Source: Aquila chrysaetos chrysaetos (taxonomy: Eukaryota; Chordata; Aves; Accipitriformes; Accipitridae). From it: a DNA stretch of 64,000 bases. Where the stretch lies: assembly GCF_900496995.4 (NCBI RefSeq), contig NC_044012.1, positions 22,668,759 to 22,732,758 on the forward strand, in the 5' to 3' direction. Below are positions 33,401 through 45,410 of the stretch, in pieces. The notes under the pieces are model-generated. The model did no database searches, had not been told where the DNA came from, and saw only the letters and a program-made list of their open reading frames with translations. Made by a program: the position numbers and the translations under genes. Each line of letters opens with the position of its first letter. Position 1 is the first letter of the stretch.

Positions 33401-36400
33401 ATGCAGCAGAGTAAAAGTATTTGCAAGTGAGGCTTGCCTGATTTAAGGTGTCTTCTCCACTGACTTTTGTGTATTCTTGCTCCAGAGCCATCCATCTCTC
33501 AGCTGATCGATGCCATAGGACAGAACCAGCTGGAGGTTTTGAAGGAAAATGCTGAGGAATGCTTGGATTTACAGATGCCCAAAGACATGCCAGCGATGGT
33601 GAAGGATGAGGTTCCTGTCACCCAGTGGGAGGCAGAACGTAAGAAAGAGGTCAGTCTGGCTGCTGTGGCCATCTGAGACAGGGCTGTGACAGTTCGTGGT
33701 GCTCTGAAGGGGTGGGAGAAGGAAGGGGAAGGGTGGTGGGCTGAGCTGGAGGTTTCCTGGGGAGAGAGATGGCGTTCAGCTGACAGTTATGGGTGGGCTC
33801 CTGCATCTTGAGTGGGACTGCCCAGCAAAAACCACGTAACATGTCTCATTTCAGCAGGGTGAGGACGTCTTCGTGGTCCTGGCCAACACCCTGGTGATCC
33901 CTCCTGAGGAGGAGGCAGTTGCTTGTGATGCTTCCAAGGCAGGTCAGTGCGGTGGCCTTGTCTGCAGGGTAGACAGGTGGGCAGTTCAGTGCCCAAGCAT
34001 GCAAAATAAGGGTCTCTCTGGGGTGGGGAGAAGAATTCCTTTGCTGCGGCTGTGCCGCGTGCTGGGGTGCAACCAGCAATGCCCCTTTCGTTGCAGACAC
34101 AAGCGAAGCAACTCCTGGGAAGAGCGGTGATGGCAGGACGGTGCCAAGTGACCTGAGTGTCATATCCCAAGCAAGCTGTGAGTAGTGGGTTCTCCGTATC
34201 CCACCCAGTCTCTTAGTAGTTTCCTTTGCAGTTGGCTCAGCCCATCTTCTCCTTGGATTGAGCGGAGGAGGTACCAGCATAGCCAGGTCTTTGGGAGACC
34301 AGGACTCCCAGCCCTGCCTTGAGCAGACAGGGAATTGTCCCATTCCTGCAGCCTCCTGAAGCTGAGCAGCTTCGGTTCATTGTGCTGGGAGCACAAGTGA
34401 TTTTGTCCTTTGATGCCATCACAGAGCCAAGTCTTGTACCTGAGTGTGGGCTCGCAGGTGGCTGTGGTTCGGCGCCAGGATGGGCTTGTGTCACCTCACT
34501 GGGCTTTATGTCTCCAAGCTTTGCTGCAGAGGTACCTGCAGAAGCTCCACAAAGAGGAGGAGCTGAAGGGAGCTGCTGTCCTAGACAGTGCAGGGTGTAG
34601 GGAAGGTCTTCCTCCCTCCTGCCTGCTCTCAGGGCAGCATCTGCCTCTCCGCTGCCTGCTACAGGGGCTGGCTGAGGTCGTGAAAGGAGTCTGGCTGGAG
34701 TACACCCTAGTTTTGGTTAGAGAGGGCTCTCAGAGCTCCCCTCAAGTGCTGTCTCTGTCCGAGACCCCATGCACAGTTCTTTGTAGCTGCTGCAGGGTTG
34801 GGAGCGGGCAGCCGCTTTCTTTGCCAAAATCAACACCCCGACTTGATCATTGCAGCTGGTGAGTCAACAGCCTTGTCGGGGATCTCGGAGGGATCCCTGG
34901 ACAACCCCTGGAACGGACTCCCCCCGATATCTTTGACCCTGAACTCTTCAGATGGTAAGTCCCCATGCCCCAGTGCGTCCAGCCTGCCTTGCAGGCAGGA
35001 GACAGCCCCTCTCCTCTCACTGGGTGACCACGTAGCTCCTCCTGGATGCTGGCTTGCTCTTTCCCCTGGCCAGAAAGTAGTGCTGTAGCATTCTCATTGC
35101 CCTGTGCCTGCATCATCCCAGCTCTGATGCTCTCCTGCCCTGAAGTGCTGGGGCAGGTCTGACCGCTAGCTGCCTGCCCCCTGCCCAAGCTGACCATGTA
35201 TTTTCTCATACCAGAGAAGAGCTTTCAACATGACGTTTCACTGAAGACCCAGCAAGACGTGGCTGCTGACAGCAACACCCCTGACTTGCTGGAACCGTGT
35301 AGCCAGGACTCTCCCAAGGGGTTGCCGCACGGAGAGCCAGTGCAAACCTCCTCTCCCTCCTTGCTCCACTCCTATGGCAATACCAGTCCAGTGGAGGCCG
35401 GCACCACCTGGGCAGTGTCAGCTGCGGAGGCAGCCTGCAATGCCCCCTGCGCCTCTCAAGGCCCACAGGTATCAGGGGGCTCTCAGGCCCCCCTGCCATC
35501 TCTTTCTCCGGCTTTTCCTGTCTTGCCCAGCAGCCGCTCACAATCCCTGCCCGAAGGGATACCTCACAGGGAGCAGGCAGACTCCAGTGGCACAGCTTCC
35601 CCTCCAGATACAATGAAGCATGGTCCGGCTCATGCCAGGACCCAGGAAGGAGATGCTGTGGGTGCCAAGAGGAAGCTGCTGGCAGGAGATGGCCAGGCAC
35701 TGCCAGCCGTCTGTGGGCAGCAGCATTCCCGAGGTGCCCCATGGGGCAGGGGGAAAGACCCAGGCAGGAGGCTGGAGCTCGCGAGCACACTGGGTGCGAA
35801 GAAGAGCAGAAAGGAAGAGACGGGGCTGCGGCGTGGAAAGGAGTTCTCAGAGGAGGAGGAAGAGCAAGTATCCCCAACGAGCGGCCCCAGCTCCAGGCCG
35901 GAGCAGCGCAGAGCTCTGCAGCCGGTAAAGATGAAGCAGCTGGTGGGGTCCCCTAGGGGGTGGTCCCCAGGGAGGCTCTCTGTGTCCCACCCCACTGCTG
36001 GTGTCCATCCCCAAGGTCTTTCCTCACCTGACTGGTAGGGACGGGGAGTTGAAAGCAGGTATTGACGTAGATGGTGGCTCCAACCCTCCCGAAGGAGGAT
36101 CTGGGGCACTGGGTGAAAATGTGGTTGAGCCCGAGTTGGGTGGGAACCAACACTTGCTGGAGCATCTTCCAGCTGTCTAGATAAAATAAGATTGGCAGAG
36201 CAGGAAACAATTGAGGGAGAGACTCCGGAGTTTTCCTAGGTGTATTGGGGTCTCGGGCTGCATGGTGGGGCTGTGCTCTGGGCTTTACAGCTGGGGCAGA
36301 CCAGCCTCACCTTCCCCTTTGCTTCTGCAGTATGTGAAGGAGAAGCTGGCCCAGTACAGATATGAGGCACCAAGCCCCGAGCTTTGCGAGCGGATAAGAT

Positions 36401-36672
36401 CTGTCAGGTGAGTGCAGCGATGGCCTTGTACGGCCGGCCCTTGTTCCCCCCACAGCTGGCTCCATGGGATGCAGGCATCACTGCTTTCCTCCCTGCAGCG
36501 GGTCCCCAAGCTCTGCCTTACCCCTTGTCACCGGGCTGGCCTGGCACAGGGCAGTGTGTCCCCAGCCGGGTCCCTTCTCACCCTGGCTCCTCTGGTCTGG
36601 TTTCACAGGATCTCGAAGGCGATGCTGAAGTGGGCGTGCTGGATACTCACCGATAGGGAGGTGGACTCCTGA
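27310..36672 (+). CDS. ACD: ACD shelterin complex subunit and telomerase recruitment factor (TPP1)
   Basis: TPP1 bridges POT1 to TIN2 at telomeres and recruits telomerase through its OB fold. Fourteen coding exons: 27310-27431, 28142-28268, 30819-30943, 31507-31597, 32152-32231, 32437-32481, 33070-33104, 33486-33649, 33855-33942, 34097-34177, 34856-34954, 35215-35924, 36331-36407, 36609-36672; 1,908 bases, 635 residues plus stop. Exon 1 encodes M, ten Ala and a Gly/Ala/Arg-rich leader. The OB fold starts near SSKVYILQPWIINLL (from residue 50) and runs to about residue 197, with LTAQRFIVLP late in it. A POT1-binding-like segment (EPSISQLIDAI, VTQWEAER) follows, then a 240-residue low-complexity Ser/Pro and Lys/Glu linker in exon 12. 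The C-terminal TIN2-binding-like helix follows YRYEAPSPELCERI. Met49 (28164) is an alternative start giving 587 residues. Identity rests on the ordered match to vertebrate TPP1 and the convergent CARMIL2 neighbour. Confidence 0.93.
27472..27700 (+). repeat. C-rich 16-17 bp minisatellite at start of ACD intron 1
   Basis: About 13 copies of a unit like ctgtccccaacccttgc, with C on the plus strand and G on the template strand. It begins about 40 bases after the exon 1 donor. Confidence 0.92.
28269..30818. other. ACD intron 2 (2.55 kb)
   Basis: This is the largest ACD intron. No exon, RNA gene or recognisable transposon was found in it. Confidence 0.6.
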
Positions 36673-37080
36673 GCCCAGCCCGTCCTTCATTTCTTCACCA
36701 GTTCGGCCAAAACAATTTAGGGCTGCCTGGGATGAGCAGTTGGGGGAGGGATGGGGGGGACACCAGGACCCCTGTCCCCAAGGGGACCGCTGAGTGGGTT
36801 GGCCTGACCGCAGAGACCCTGGCTCCAGAGATGCTGGGGACATGACCTGTTGAAGGCTAGCACCTTCAGCGCTGAGGGGAAAAAAGCATCCATTCAGGGA
36901 TGCCTGTGCATGAGCCGGCATCCCTCTCCCACCTCTCCCTCTCTATCCTTTCCAAATGCCCTGGCCCAGCGAGTGGGGACAAGAGGTGACCCAGTGCCAC
37001 GGCCCTAGCAGGGGCGGCAGTGGTGGCAGAGGCCCCACAACCTGATCCCCACTCGGAAGGCAGCACAGGAGTTTGGACAT

Positions 37081-37086
37081 TTTATT
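37081..37086 (-). terminator. Poly(A) signal of CARMIL2
   Basis: AATAAA on the minus strand (tttatt on plus), about 800 bases beyond the CARMIL2 stop. Cleavage would fall near 37060-37070, inside the ACD 3' UTR. Confidence 0.6.
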
Positions 37087-37158
37087 GATTGTTTTAGGTA
37101 GGGTCCTGCACTGTTTGTTACAAAAAATATCCCGCAGGGTTATGCTGTAGAAATTAAA

Positions 37159-37164
37159 AATAAA
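37159..37164 (+). terminator. Poly(A) signal of ACD
   Basis: AATAAA on the plus strand within 'aaattaaaaataaaaattg', about 490 bases after the ACD stop. Cleavage is expected near 37180-37200. Confidence 0.7.
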
Positions 37165-37198
37165 AATTGTATATTTTTTAAATACACAGCTCTTGTAT

Positions 37199-37235
37199 TA
37201 AAAAAAAAAAAGGAAAAAAAAAAAGAAAAAATAAG
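37199..37235. repeat. A-rich tract
   Basis: Runs of 10-13 A separated by gg and g, immediately after the predicted ACD cleavage site. It can mimic a poly(A) tail in oligo-dT libraries. Confidence 0.85.
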
Positions 37236-37884
37236 CATCTTGCTGCTTTGTCGTAAACATCCATGTAAGGAACGCGTTTGGTCCGGAGCGGTGATCAGCA
37301 CAGGAGAAAGCCGCTTGGGTGTTGGGGTAATGCTGGTGCCATCGGGAGAGCTGCGGGGATGGCGAGGCAGGCACGGCTGGAGCTCGGCTGCAGAGCTGTG
37401 TGCTGAAATGCGATGGGTCGTGGTCCTGCTGATGGAAACCTGCATCTTGGGGGGCAGGGGGAATGGAGAGAGCGGTACCCTGCGGGGTGAGGAGCTGGAG
37501 AGGTGAAAGGGCCCTGGTAACGCTTGCTAAAAATGGCTGGCTGCCAGCACCGCCGCTGCCTGCCCAGCTGCTGCCTAAAATCACCAGCTCCCCTCTCTGC
37601 AGCCCGCGACGGCAGAGGCCATCCGGGGAAGGCAATGCCACTCGGTGGATCCCGAGGGCTCCGGCATGGTCCCTGGGCATCCCTGCCCTCCTGCGTGATG
37701 TTGGTGGCCCCAGCCGCCCCCGCAGCGAAAGGGGCAATGCCGTCGTTAGCCAGCCCCGTGGCCACATCCATGCTAGCCCGGTACGGAGCATCTCTGCTCT
37801 CCGCACCCCAGCTGCCAATCACCCCAGCACTGCGCTCTTGCTTGCAGGGTTTTATTGGGAACAGTGCAGCGGCATGCAGGGGCT

Positions 37885-40800
37885 TCACTGTCCCAGGGCT
37901 GGCTCCCCCCGGCCCGGCACTGGGCGTCTTTGGTCTACGGCTGCTGAGTCTTGTGCATTTGCAACAGTTTGTGCCAGGGCTTGTGGCTGCTCGCCTTCGG
38001 TCCCCGCTCCAGCCTGTGGCTTCTCCAGCCCGGCACGAGGCCAGTCCTGTGGCGTGGCACCTAGAGAGGTCATGGGTGCTGGTGTGAGTTGGGGGGGGAT
38101 GACCCTCCATACCCCAACACTCGCTTTAGCAGGGACACAAGGCAGGGGAGCATCAAGTCTCACCTGCAGCATCCGAGGACGGTCCGGGCTCGCCCTCCGG
38201 CTCCGGGAGGGAGTCGTGCTTCGTCCTCCGTTTGAGGACAGGCGACCGCCGCAGGCGCAAGGGGACGGTGCCCGCTGGGAGAAACACAACCCAGCCCCAC
38301 GTTACAGTGGGGCGCAGCTGCCTGGCTCTTGCTGCCTTTCTGCCTGCGAGCCTGGGCAGCCTGGCTGCTGCCGGAGCCAATCCCAATGCCAAGTCCCCCC
38401 CCATCCCCGGATCTTCCTGTTGTGGCGATGCCATCGTCCAGCACCCCGGCACTGCGGGCGGCCACCCACTAGCTGAGACAGGCGGCACCACCATGTACAT
38501 GAGATGCCACCATACCAACGCCTGCCTCCTCCAGCATGGGGTGCAAGGGGAGGTTCGGGGTCCCACTCCAGCCCCCACTTACTTCCCAGCTCTGCTGGGC
38601 ACTCAGGCTCCCTGAGCTGCTCCTCGTGGACGGACACAGCTCGGCGGCTGGTCCCCCATGGTGCCACCAGCCGTGGCGTCAGCCGGTTGTCTGGAAAAGC
38701 AGTGGGGAGTTGCTGTCAGGGGGGAGCCTGCAGCACCCTGACCTCCTAGCAGCCCCCCCATCAGCACCCAGCACTGGGTGCTTGGGTCCCTGCTGCCCTC
38801 CATTTCCAAAGGGCTCCAGGAACAGGCCAGCAAGTGGGATGGGGACAACATTGACAGCTCGCGCATCCCTACCTTCGGTGTCAGGTGGTGTGGGCAGGGG
38901 TGTACCAGCACCCACCTCCCCGCCGTGGCTGACCCTCCGCGGCAGTGCCGCCGGCGCACTCCTCCCTGGCCGTGGCAGGCTGCTGCTCCAGCCTTCCCGG
39001 GCCCCGGGCTCTGGTAGCACGCTGGGCTCAGGCAGGATGAAGGAGTGCCAGGGCTGGTCTGAGCTGGTGCCCTGCAGCTCGGTGGGCAGCTGTCTTCCCA
39101 GGGCTTTCCAGGCTGGCCGGGGCTCGGCCAGACCAGCACTGGGCTCCATTGTGGCGGCCGGGCTGCGGAAGGGTGCATCTGTGGGGAAGGCAGGGCAGAG
39201 CTGTGGGTGCCCAGCAGTGACGGCCCCAGGGGATGGCTCTTGGTGCTGGGAACAAGCCTGCAGCCACCCCAGGGACTGGGCAAGGTGCTGGGTTTCTGTC
39301 CACCATCACGAGGGTTGGGCACCCATGGGTGCAGAGCACCCTCCCTAGGGTGGGACCCTGCCCGGGCGCCCGGGCACCCGTGCCTACCAGTCCTCATTGG
39401 CTCTGTTCCCCTTGTAGTGCTACTTGGTGCTTGCAGAGGGGACCGAGCCCTCTGGCCTGGGGGCTGGTGTGAAACCCCGCCGGCACCCACCGGTGACCCA
39501 CCTGTGGACACGGAGTGCGTGCGGGCCTTCAGGGAGGGTGGGGAGTCCGCAGAGTTGTCCACAATGTCCCCTGCAAGCACAAGCCACCGTCCAGCATCAG
39601 TGAGCTGGGGTCTGCCCCATGCCATTAGCACCCAGCGAGGGGCAGACATGGTGGGACCCGCAGCTGGGAGCCTGAAGGGGCCTGACCATGCCCACCCTGT
39701 GGGTGCCCAGTTGGGTGGGGGTCAGGGTAGGGAGGATGCAGCCCCTCACCATCTGAGCCAGCTTTCTTGATCTCGCTGTCTTTGCTCTGCAAGGGGAAAG
39801 AAACCTGGTGAGGGTTGGGATCAGAGTGCCAGCGCCCTCAGGGACAATGGGTGGCAGAAGGCAGGGTGCTGCCCGGCTCTGGGGTGGCTGCAGGGGGTGG
39901 GTGCATGCCAGGGAAGGAGGGACAGACAGACACCATGCAGAGCATTGGAGCCCACATATCGGTCCTCTTGCAGAGAGTTAGGTGACAGGACAGAGGCCAG
40001 GGGCAGTGGTGGCACAGAGCTGGGTGCTGCCAGGGGACCCCCATCCCACAGACCACCACATCCACCCGCCCTTTGGGTGCAGGATCCATCCTGAAATTGG
40101 AGTCGCTCCCCACCTGCTGCTTCTTGCCCTCGGTGGCCGGGCCCTTGGTGACACCGATACGGTGGAGCATGACCTGCATGCGCTGCTCGAAGGAGGCGGG
40201 CAGCTCCCCCTCGCTCTTCTCCAGCTGCCTCTTCTGCAGGACAGACATAGCCCTTCCAGGGACACAGCACCCATCACAGCACCCACAGCACCCATCAACA
40301 ACCCCAGCCGTGCCCCCCGGGAGATGAAGGCATGGCCACAACCCGGCAGGTACGTCCCCAGCCATGGCTCCGCTATCCTCACATCCCCCTGCGGTGCCTG
40401 GCTGACCCCACCACCAGCACCCTTGGGTGGGAGCAGCACCCACCGGGTAAGCCAAACAGCAGCGTCAGTGACAGTGGCTCGGTGACGGTGACAGTGCTTA
40501 CCTTGTCATGCCTGACCCCCAGCGCATCCTCATCCTCCCCTGACAGCAATATGAGTGACTGGGATTTGCCCTCCCGTGAGTACTTGGGCCGGATCCTGCG
40601 GGCAGAGTCGGGGGTCTGGCAGTGCTCGGGCTCTGCCCGGGGCTCAGCAGCGAGCCCCCCCTCCTCTGATTTACTCAATGGCTTGCCCGCCTCTCCCGCC
40701 TTGCTGGGGGCTCGTAAAATGTCACTGAGCATCGAGCGCCTGCTCCTGGGGGCTGCGGAGCTGCCCTCGGGCTCCTTCTCACACCTCGAGCCCCGGCTGG

Positions 40801-43800
40801 ATTTAGGTTTCTTGAAGGCAAAAAAATTCCCAATTTTCTTCTTGAGGGTGCGGGAGCCGGAGGGGGCCAGAGGGGCTGATCCCAGGCAGGTCTCCGGAGC
40901 TGTGGGGCTGGGGAGAGATGAAGCATTGGGAAAGGTGAGCTCCAGGCTGCTGAGGGGCTAGGGGTCATTTCCTCCCCCCCCCCCCCCGCCCACTCTGAAG
41001 GGATGGATCCAGACCCCAGGCATCCCACCTGAGATGACGCTGTCCTGGCAAGGGCAGCCGTTCCCAGCGTGGGACCCCATGGGTGCTGCCCCAGTGCCTC
41101 CCTGCTATGGGACAGACCCCACAGCCCCTCCTCCCCAGGCTTGCAGGAGTGGGGTGCTGTCTGCATCCTGCTCCCCATGGCTGCCATCCCAGCCCTCTCC
41201 CACCAGCCTTGCCCTTGGCGATGCCCCTGGGTGTGATGTTTTCCCCAGCATCCCTTTGGCACTGGGACCAGCAGCATTTGCAGGGTAGGTGAAGGCAGGG
41301 GGGTTGCCGAAACCCCGGGGATGAGTGTGTGCCAGAGTGCTGGGTGGGTGCAGGGCCTTAGGCACCCCCCTGGGCTTACGGCAGCTCCTCTGTGATGAGC
41401 CTCTTGGCGAAGAAGTCCTCCAGCCCCTCATCCACGCGGGTGATGCTCCTGTCCTCACTGTTCTCACAAGCCACTGGCTGCACCTGTGAGCAAGCACGGC
41501 CGTCAGTCCGGCACAGGGCAAAGATACCCCCCCATGAACACGTGCCACCCATGCCTGTGCACGGACAAGTGGGTGCCCATGCAGGATGGGTGCTGGCACC
41601 CTCTGTCTCGCTGCATATCCAGCATGAAAGCCAGACCATGGTGTTGTCAACTGCATCCCAGCTCTAATCCCGCTGCATCCCTGGGGCTGTGGGAGCTCCA
41701 GCCTGCCCTGGGCTCCTGCCAGCCCCTCACCCTGCCTGCGCAGGCAGGGCAGCTTGGCTGCCAGCCCCCTGCACCCCGCTGGGTGCCACGTGTGGGGTGC
41801 TGGTGGTTTGCCAGCACAGTGGCTGGAGTACGGCATCCGTACATGGTCAAGCACCCATGTGTTACCCACAGGTAAGGTGCCTCTGACCCTCCTTGGTGAC
41901 ACACAATGACGAATCCTGCTAAAGCCCTCCTAGAGCTGGGCCAGGTCTCTGACCCTGCTGTCCTTGTGGGAGAAGCCTTTAGCAGGGATGCTTCCTCCAT
42001 CTGAGCCCCAAGGAAGGGACACCCACACTCTTGGTGGGTGATGGAGTGGGTGCCCTGCGTGGACCCACATCTGCATCCTTCAGGCTGGTGCCCATCCTCA
42101 GGTCCAACTTTGGAGTGCCACCACAGCCTGGATGAAGGCCACCTATGGCAAAGCAGTCCATGCCATGGCCAAGCTTTCCTCCACAGCACCTTCCTTGCCC
42201 TGGAACGTGGCACCGCAGCAGTGGCTTCCTATTGATGAGAGGGAGGCGCTTCCCCATCGGTGGCATTTCAATCCATAATGATTTTTCATTACGGCTGGAT
42301 TGATGCCGCTCAGGAGCCGTTCCAGTCATTCGAGATCTGCTTTCCCTGTCACATCGCATCCATCAAAGCCCATCCTCGCTCGAGTCTTGGCCAACCCTGG
42401 GTGCCAAGCTTGCCCAGCCCGCTGCGGAGAGATGTGCCAAGGTGATGGCCCCCAGCCCTGCCTGGCCCCTGCCAGCCTCCAGCATCTACCCTGCCTGTGG
42501 AAAACGGCTCCTGCCTTTCCTCTGTCCCCACAGCCGCGCTGGTCCCACCATGGTCCAAGGGCAAGCACCACCACGGCCGTGCAAGCCAGGGCTTTCCGGT
42601 GGGTGGAAGGATCCAACTGCATCATGGTGGCACGGGGACGAGGTGATGCCAGCAGGATCTGGCCCTGGGGATGGCGACAGAGCCAGACTCTCCGCTGACT
42701 GCACCCAAAAGTTACTTTTCCTTTGGGAAGGGGGCTGCGAAGGCAGGATCCCCAGCCGCTTGCCCTTTGGGTGGGGGAGAAGCGCAACCCACCCCACTGC
42801 AGCTGGCAGAGCCCCACCACCATCACTGGGAGCTGTGGCAGCTGCCGGCGCTTCGGGGCCGATGGGTTTTGGATGGGGGGGAGCAAATTGGGTGCAGGAG
42901 GAGAGAGGCAGCCGGAGCCATGGCCGAACGCACCGGCCCTCTGCGCCCAAACTCTGCAGGTTTTTCATTCCCCCCTGCCTCCCTGCCAGCTCCCACCACT
43001 CGGCATCTCCCAGCGGGCAGCAGGAAAGGGGATGGATGATTTCTATGGCCCCCCCCAGCCCCCCTGCCCATCCTTTCAGGCTGCCCCCCTCCTCCAAGGA
43101 GGCTCCAGCAGCGGCTGAAATGCAAGATAATAAACCAGCCGCGGCTCCGCGCATCTCATTTTCCTGCCTTGCAACAAATACCGACTGTGATAATTCACCC
43201 AACTGGGAAAAAAAAAAGAGAAAAAAAACCCCAAATCCACCCCCACACACACCTTGCCAACCGCCCCCCACCCCTTACATTTGGCTTGCTGGGCGGTTGC
43301 TTGTGCCGGCGGTTGGGCCGGGGCCTGGCTTTGGTGCAATGCTCCAGCTTCTCGCCGGCGGTCGGCAGGTCCATAAGGGATCCGGCGGTGGCGGCGGTGG
43401 CAGGCTGCGTGGAGGGGAGCGAGCCGCTCGCAGGCTCAGCATCCTTTGTGGAGGCAGGGCGTGCCGGCGGCGCGGCGGGGCTGAGTGACGGTGGCGCCCG
43501 GTGAGCTCGGAGCCCGCTGGCGTCCCTACCCGCCGCCGGCTCCAGCTCCGAGACACCTACGAAGGGCGAGAGGGCCCCGGTTGGCATCCAGCCTCGCCAG
43601 GCCTCCCCATCAGCATCATCATCATCGCTGCCGCCGCCGCCACTACCACCGTCACCTTCGCCCACGCGCGGAGGGTCAGCGGGGTGCTCTGTCAGGGGAG
43701 GGGAGCGTGGCCGAGAGCTTGCGTGGCGGCCCCCCCCCGGGGGACAGCTTTGCAGCGTAGCCGGGGATGGATCCTGCCGCGGTCCCTGGAGGTTTGCATG

Positions 43801-45410
43801 CATGGGATGTTGGGGGGGGGGTGGGAGGGGGATGCTCAGGCAGGGACCGAGCCAACCCCCGCAGCAAGCCCCGAGACCTGCGGCAAGTAGCAACTATATG
43901 GCATGAGCTCTGCCAGCGCTGGCCTGGTGAGCAGCACTCACAAACACACCCCGTTTTTGCTCTGCAGGCAGATCCTCACTCCCCTGGTTACACGCTGCAT
44001 GGGGGTCAGGATGCTGCTGGGCTCGGGGACATGAGGGGTCCCCTGGGGACACCTGGGTGCCAGGCGCTGAGGTCCAGCACAAGCTCTGTTTCAGCCAAAG
44101 CTAAATATGCATCACAGCCAAAGCCCCAAAAGCAGAAGTCACCCACCAGCTGCTCATTTCCTCCCCCCCCCCCCCGCCAGATCATGCCCCCCCAGGTACG
44201 CAGGGCTCCATGGGGCTACACCAGCAGCAGAGAAGCCTGGGGCAGCTCAGCACCAGCAGCAGGAGCACCCGTGGGCAACGACTCCTTCCCTGTGCCAGGT
44301 CCCCAGGTGTGCTGGGGGCGTCGGTGATGCCCATGCCGCTGGTGGTCCCTGGGATGGCAGGGGGAGATGCCACGGCATCCACAGTCACAGACAAACCTCC
44401 CACCCCTGCCTGGCTACGTGGGGAGGGAGCTCAGGGCATTTACTCCACCACCCATGGGCACTGAGCCAGCTGAACCCCCAAAAACAGCACAAGGGCAAGC
44501 TCAAGGTGAGCTTTGCCTGTGGACCTGCACCACGGCACCGGGAGAGGCTCTCCGAAGGGGCAGGATCTCTGCCAGCCTCTGCCCACAACCTGTAGCATCA
44601 CTGCCGAGGGCTCTGCCCAGCAGCCCTCTGGATTGCTGCTGAGAGCCCCCTGCCCCTGCCATGCCCTGGCAGAGGTGGCACGGCACACACTGAGCCGTGA
44701 CAAAGGGAGAGCCGCGCGGTGACCTTACTTCTCACGGTTGGCGTGGGCCGAATGCTCCTGAAATGCTTGTTTTTCCTCCGCAGGGCCATCTTGTACTGCA
44801 GGGAGAGAGGGACAGCGGTGGCTTCGGCGTTGACAAGCTGGCCATGGTGAGCGGCATCCCGCAGCAGCCAGAGCCAGCCAGGCTTCGCCCAGTGATGGGT
44901 GCAATGCCTCCATCACCCCCAGGTCCCCAGGGCTGCACCCCCTCATCTCGGTCCAGCACCAAAACTGCCCACAATCTGCCACAAAACTGCCAGATCAGAT
45001 GCTTTCCTGGTCAGGACCCTGTGCTGTGCTGGATCCCAAGTCCTGAAGCAATGGCCAGCCCAGCCGGGGCCGCCACAAGGACACGTTCCCAGTACCGGCA
45101 GGGCAGGCAGCATGGCCGGGCAGGCTAACGGTCCCATTTCCCAGCACTAATTGCCTTAGTGCTGCCCTGGGGGGGTGCCGGGGGTGCATGCACCCAGAGA
45201 GGCTGTGGCGTTAAGCCTGGCATCATCCGGTAAGGCGGATAAAAGGCAGTTATAGCACGGGCATCACGCGGCTGTGGTGGGGTCGGACCCTACCTCCTCC
45301 ACGGTGAGGTCCAGAGGATTCCTGCCCCTCGCCGGCACAGTGGCATTGTCCTCAGCTGGCTCTGGCAGCAGGACCGGGAGGTCGAGCCCGTGCTTGGGGA
45401 GGCTCTCCAC
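37885..45410 (-). other. CARMIL2: CARMIL2 exons 29-40: disordered regulatory tail
   Basis: Exons 45410-45294, 44795-44729, 43688-43279 (or from 43556), 41483-41380, 40907-40502, 40233-40114, 39786-39750, 39570-39502, 39178-38873, 38690-38583, 38274-38164, 38060-37885. They cover the capping-protein-binding motifs, the basic FFAFKKPKS block and Pro/Ser/Arg-rich sequence. The terminal exon, with the stop at 37887-37885, encodes a poorly conserved end (GRGEPALGQ). It was chosen because CTCTAG at 38061 gives a proper acceptor and keeps the frame, so its confidence is lower than for the other exons. Confidence 0.82.

Noticed and set aside
33142-33495. Minus-strand frame with a hydrophobic, membrane-like stretch in ACD intron 7
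   Set aside because: It is single and intronic, lacks splice signals and runs across ACD exon 8 in antisense, so it is most likely chance.
34231-34600. Possible extra ACD exon(s) between exons 10 and 11
   Set aside because: Every acceptor tried in this interval gave an immediate or early stop in the required phase, whereas direct joining of 34177 to 34856 is in frame and matches the family.
40890-40907. CARMIL2 exon 33 beginning at the CACAG acceptor near 40900
   Set aside because: It shifts the frame out of the conserved FFAFKKPKS block. The CCCCAG acceptor giving a start at 40907 keeps it.
42442-43488. A 348-codon plus-strand open frame
   Set aside because: It is antisense to CARMIL2 introns and exon 31, crosses poly-A/poly-C runs and has compositional bias only.
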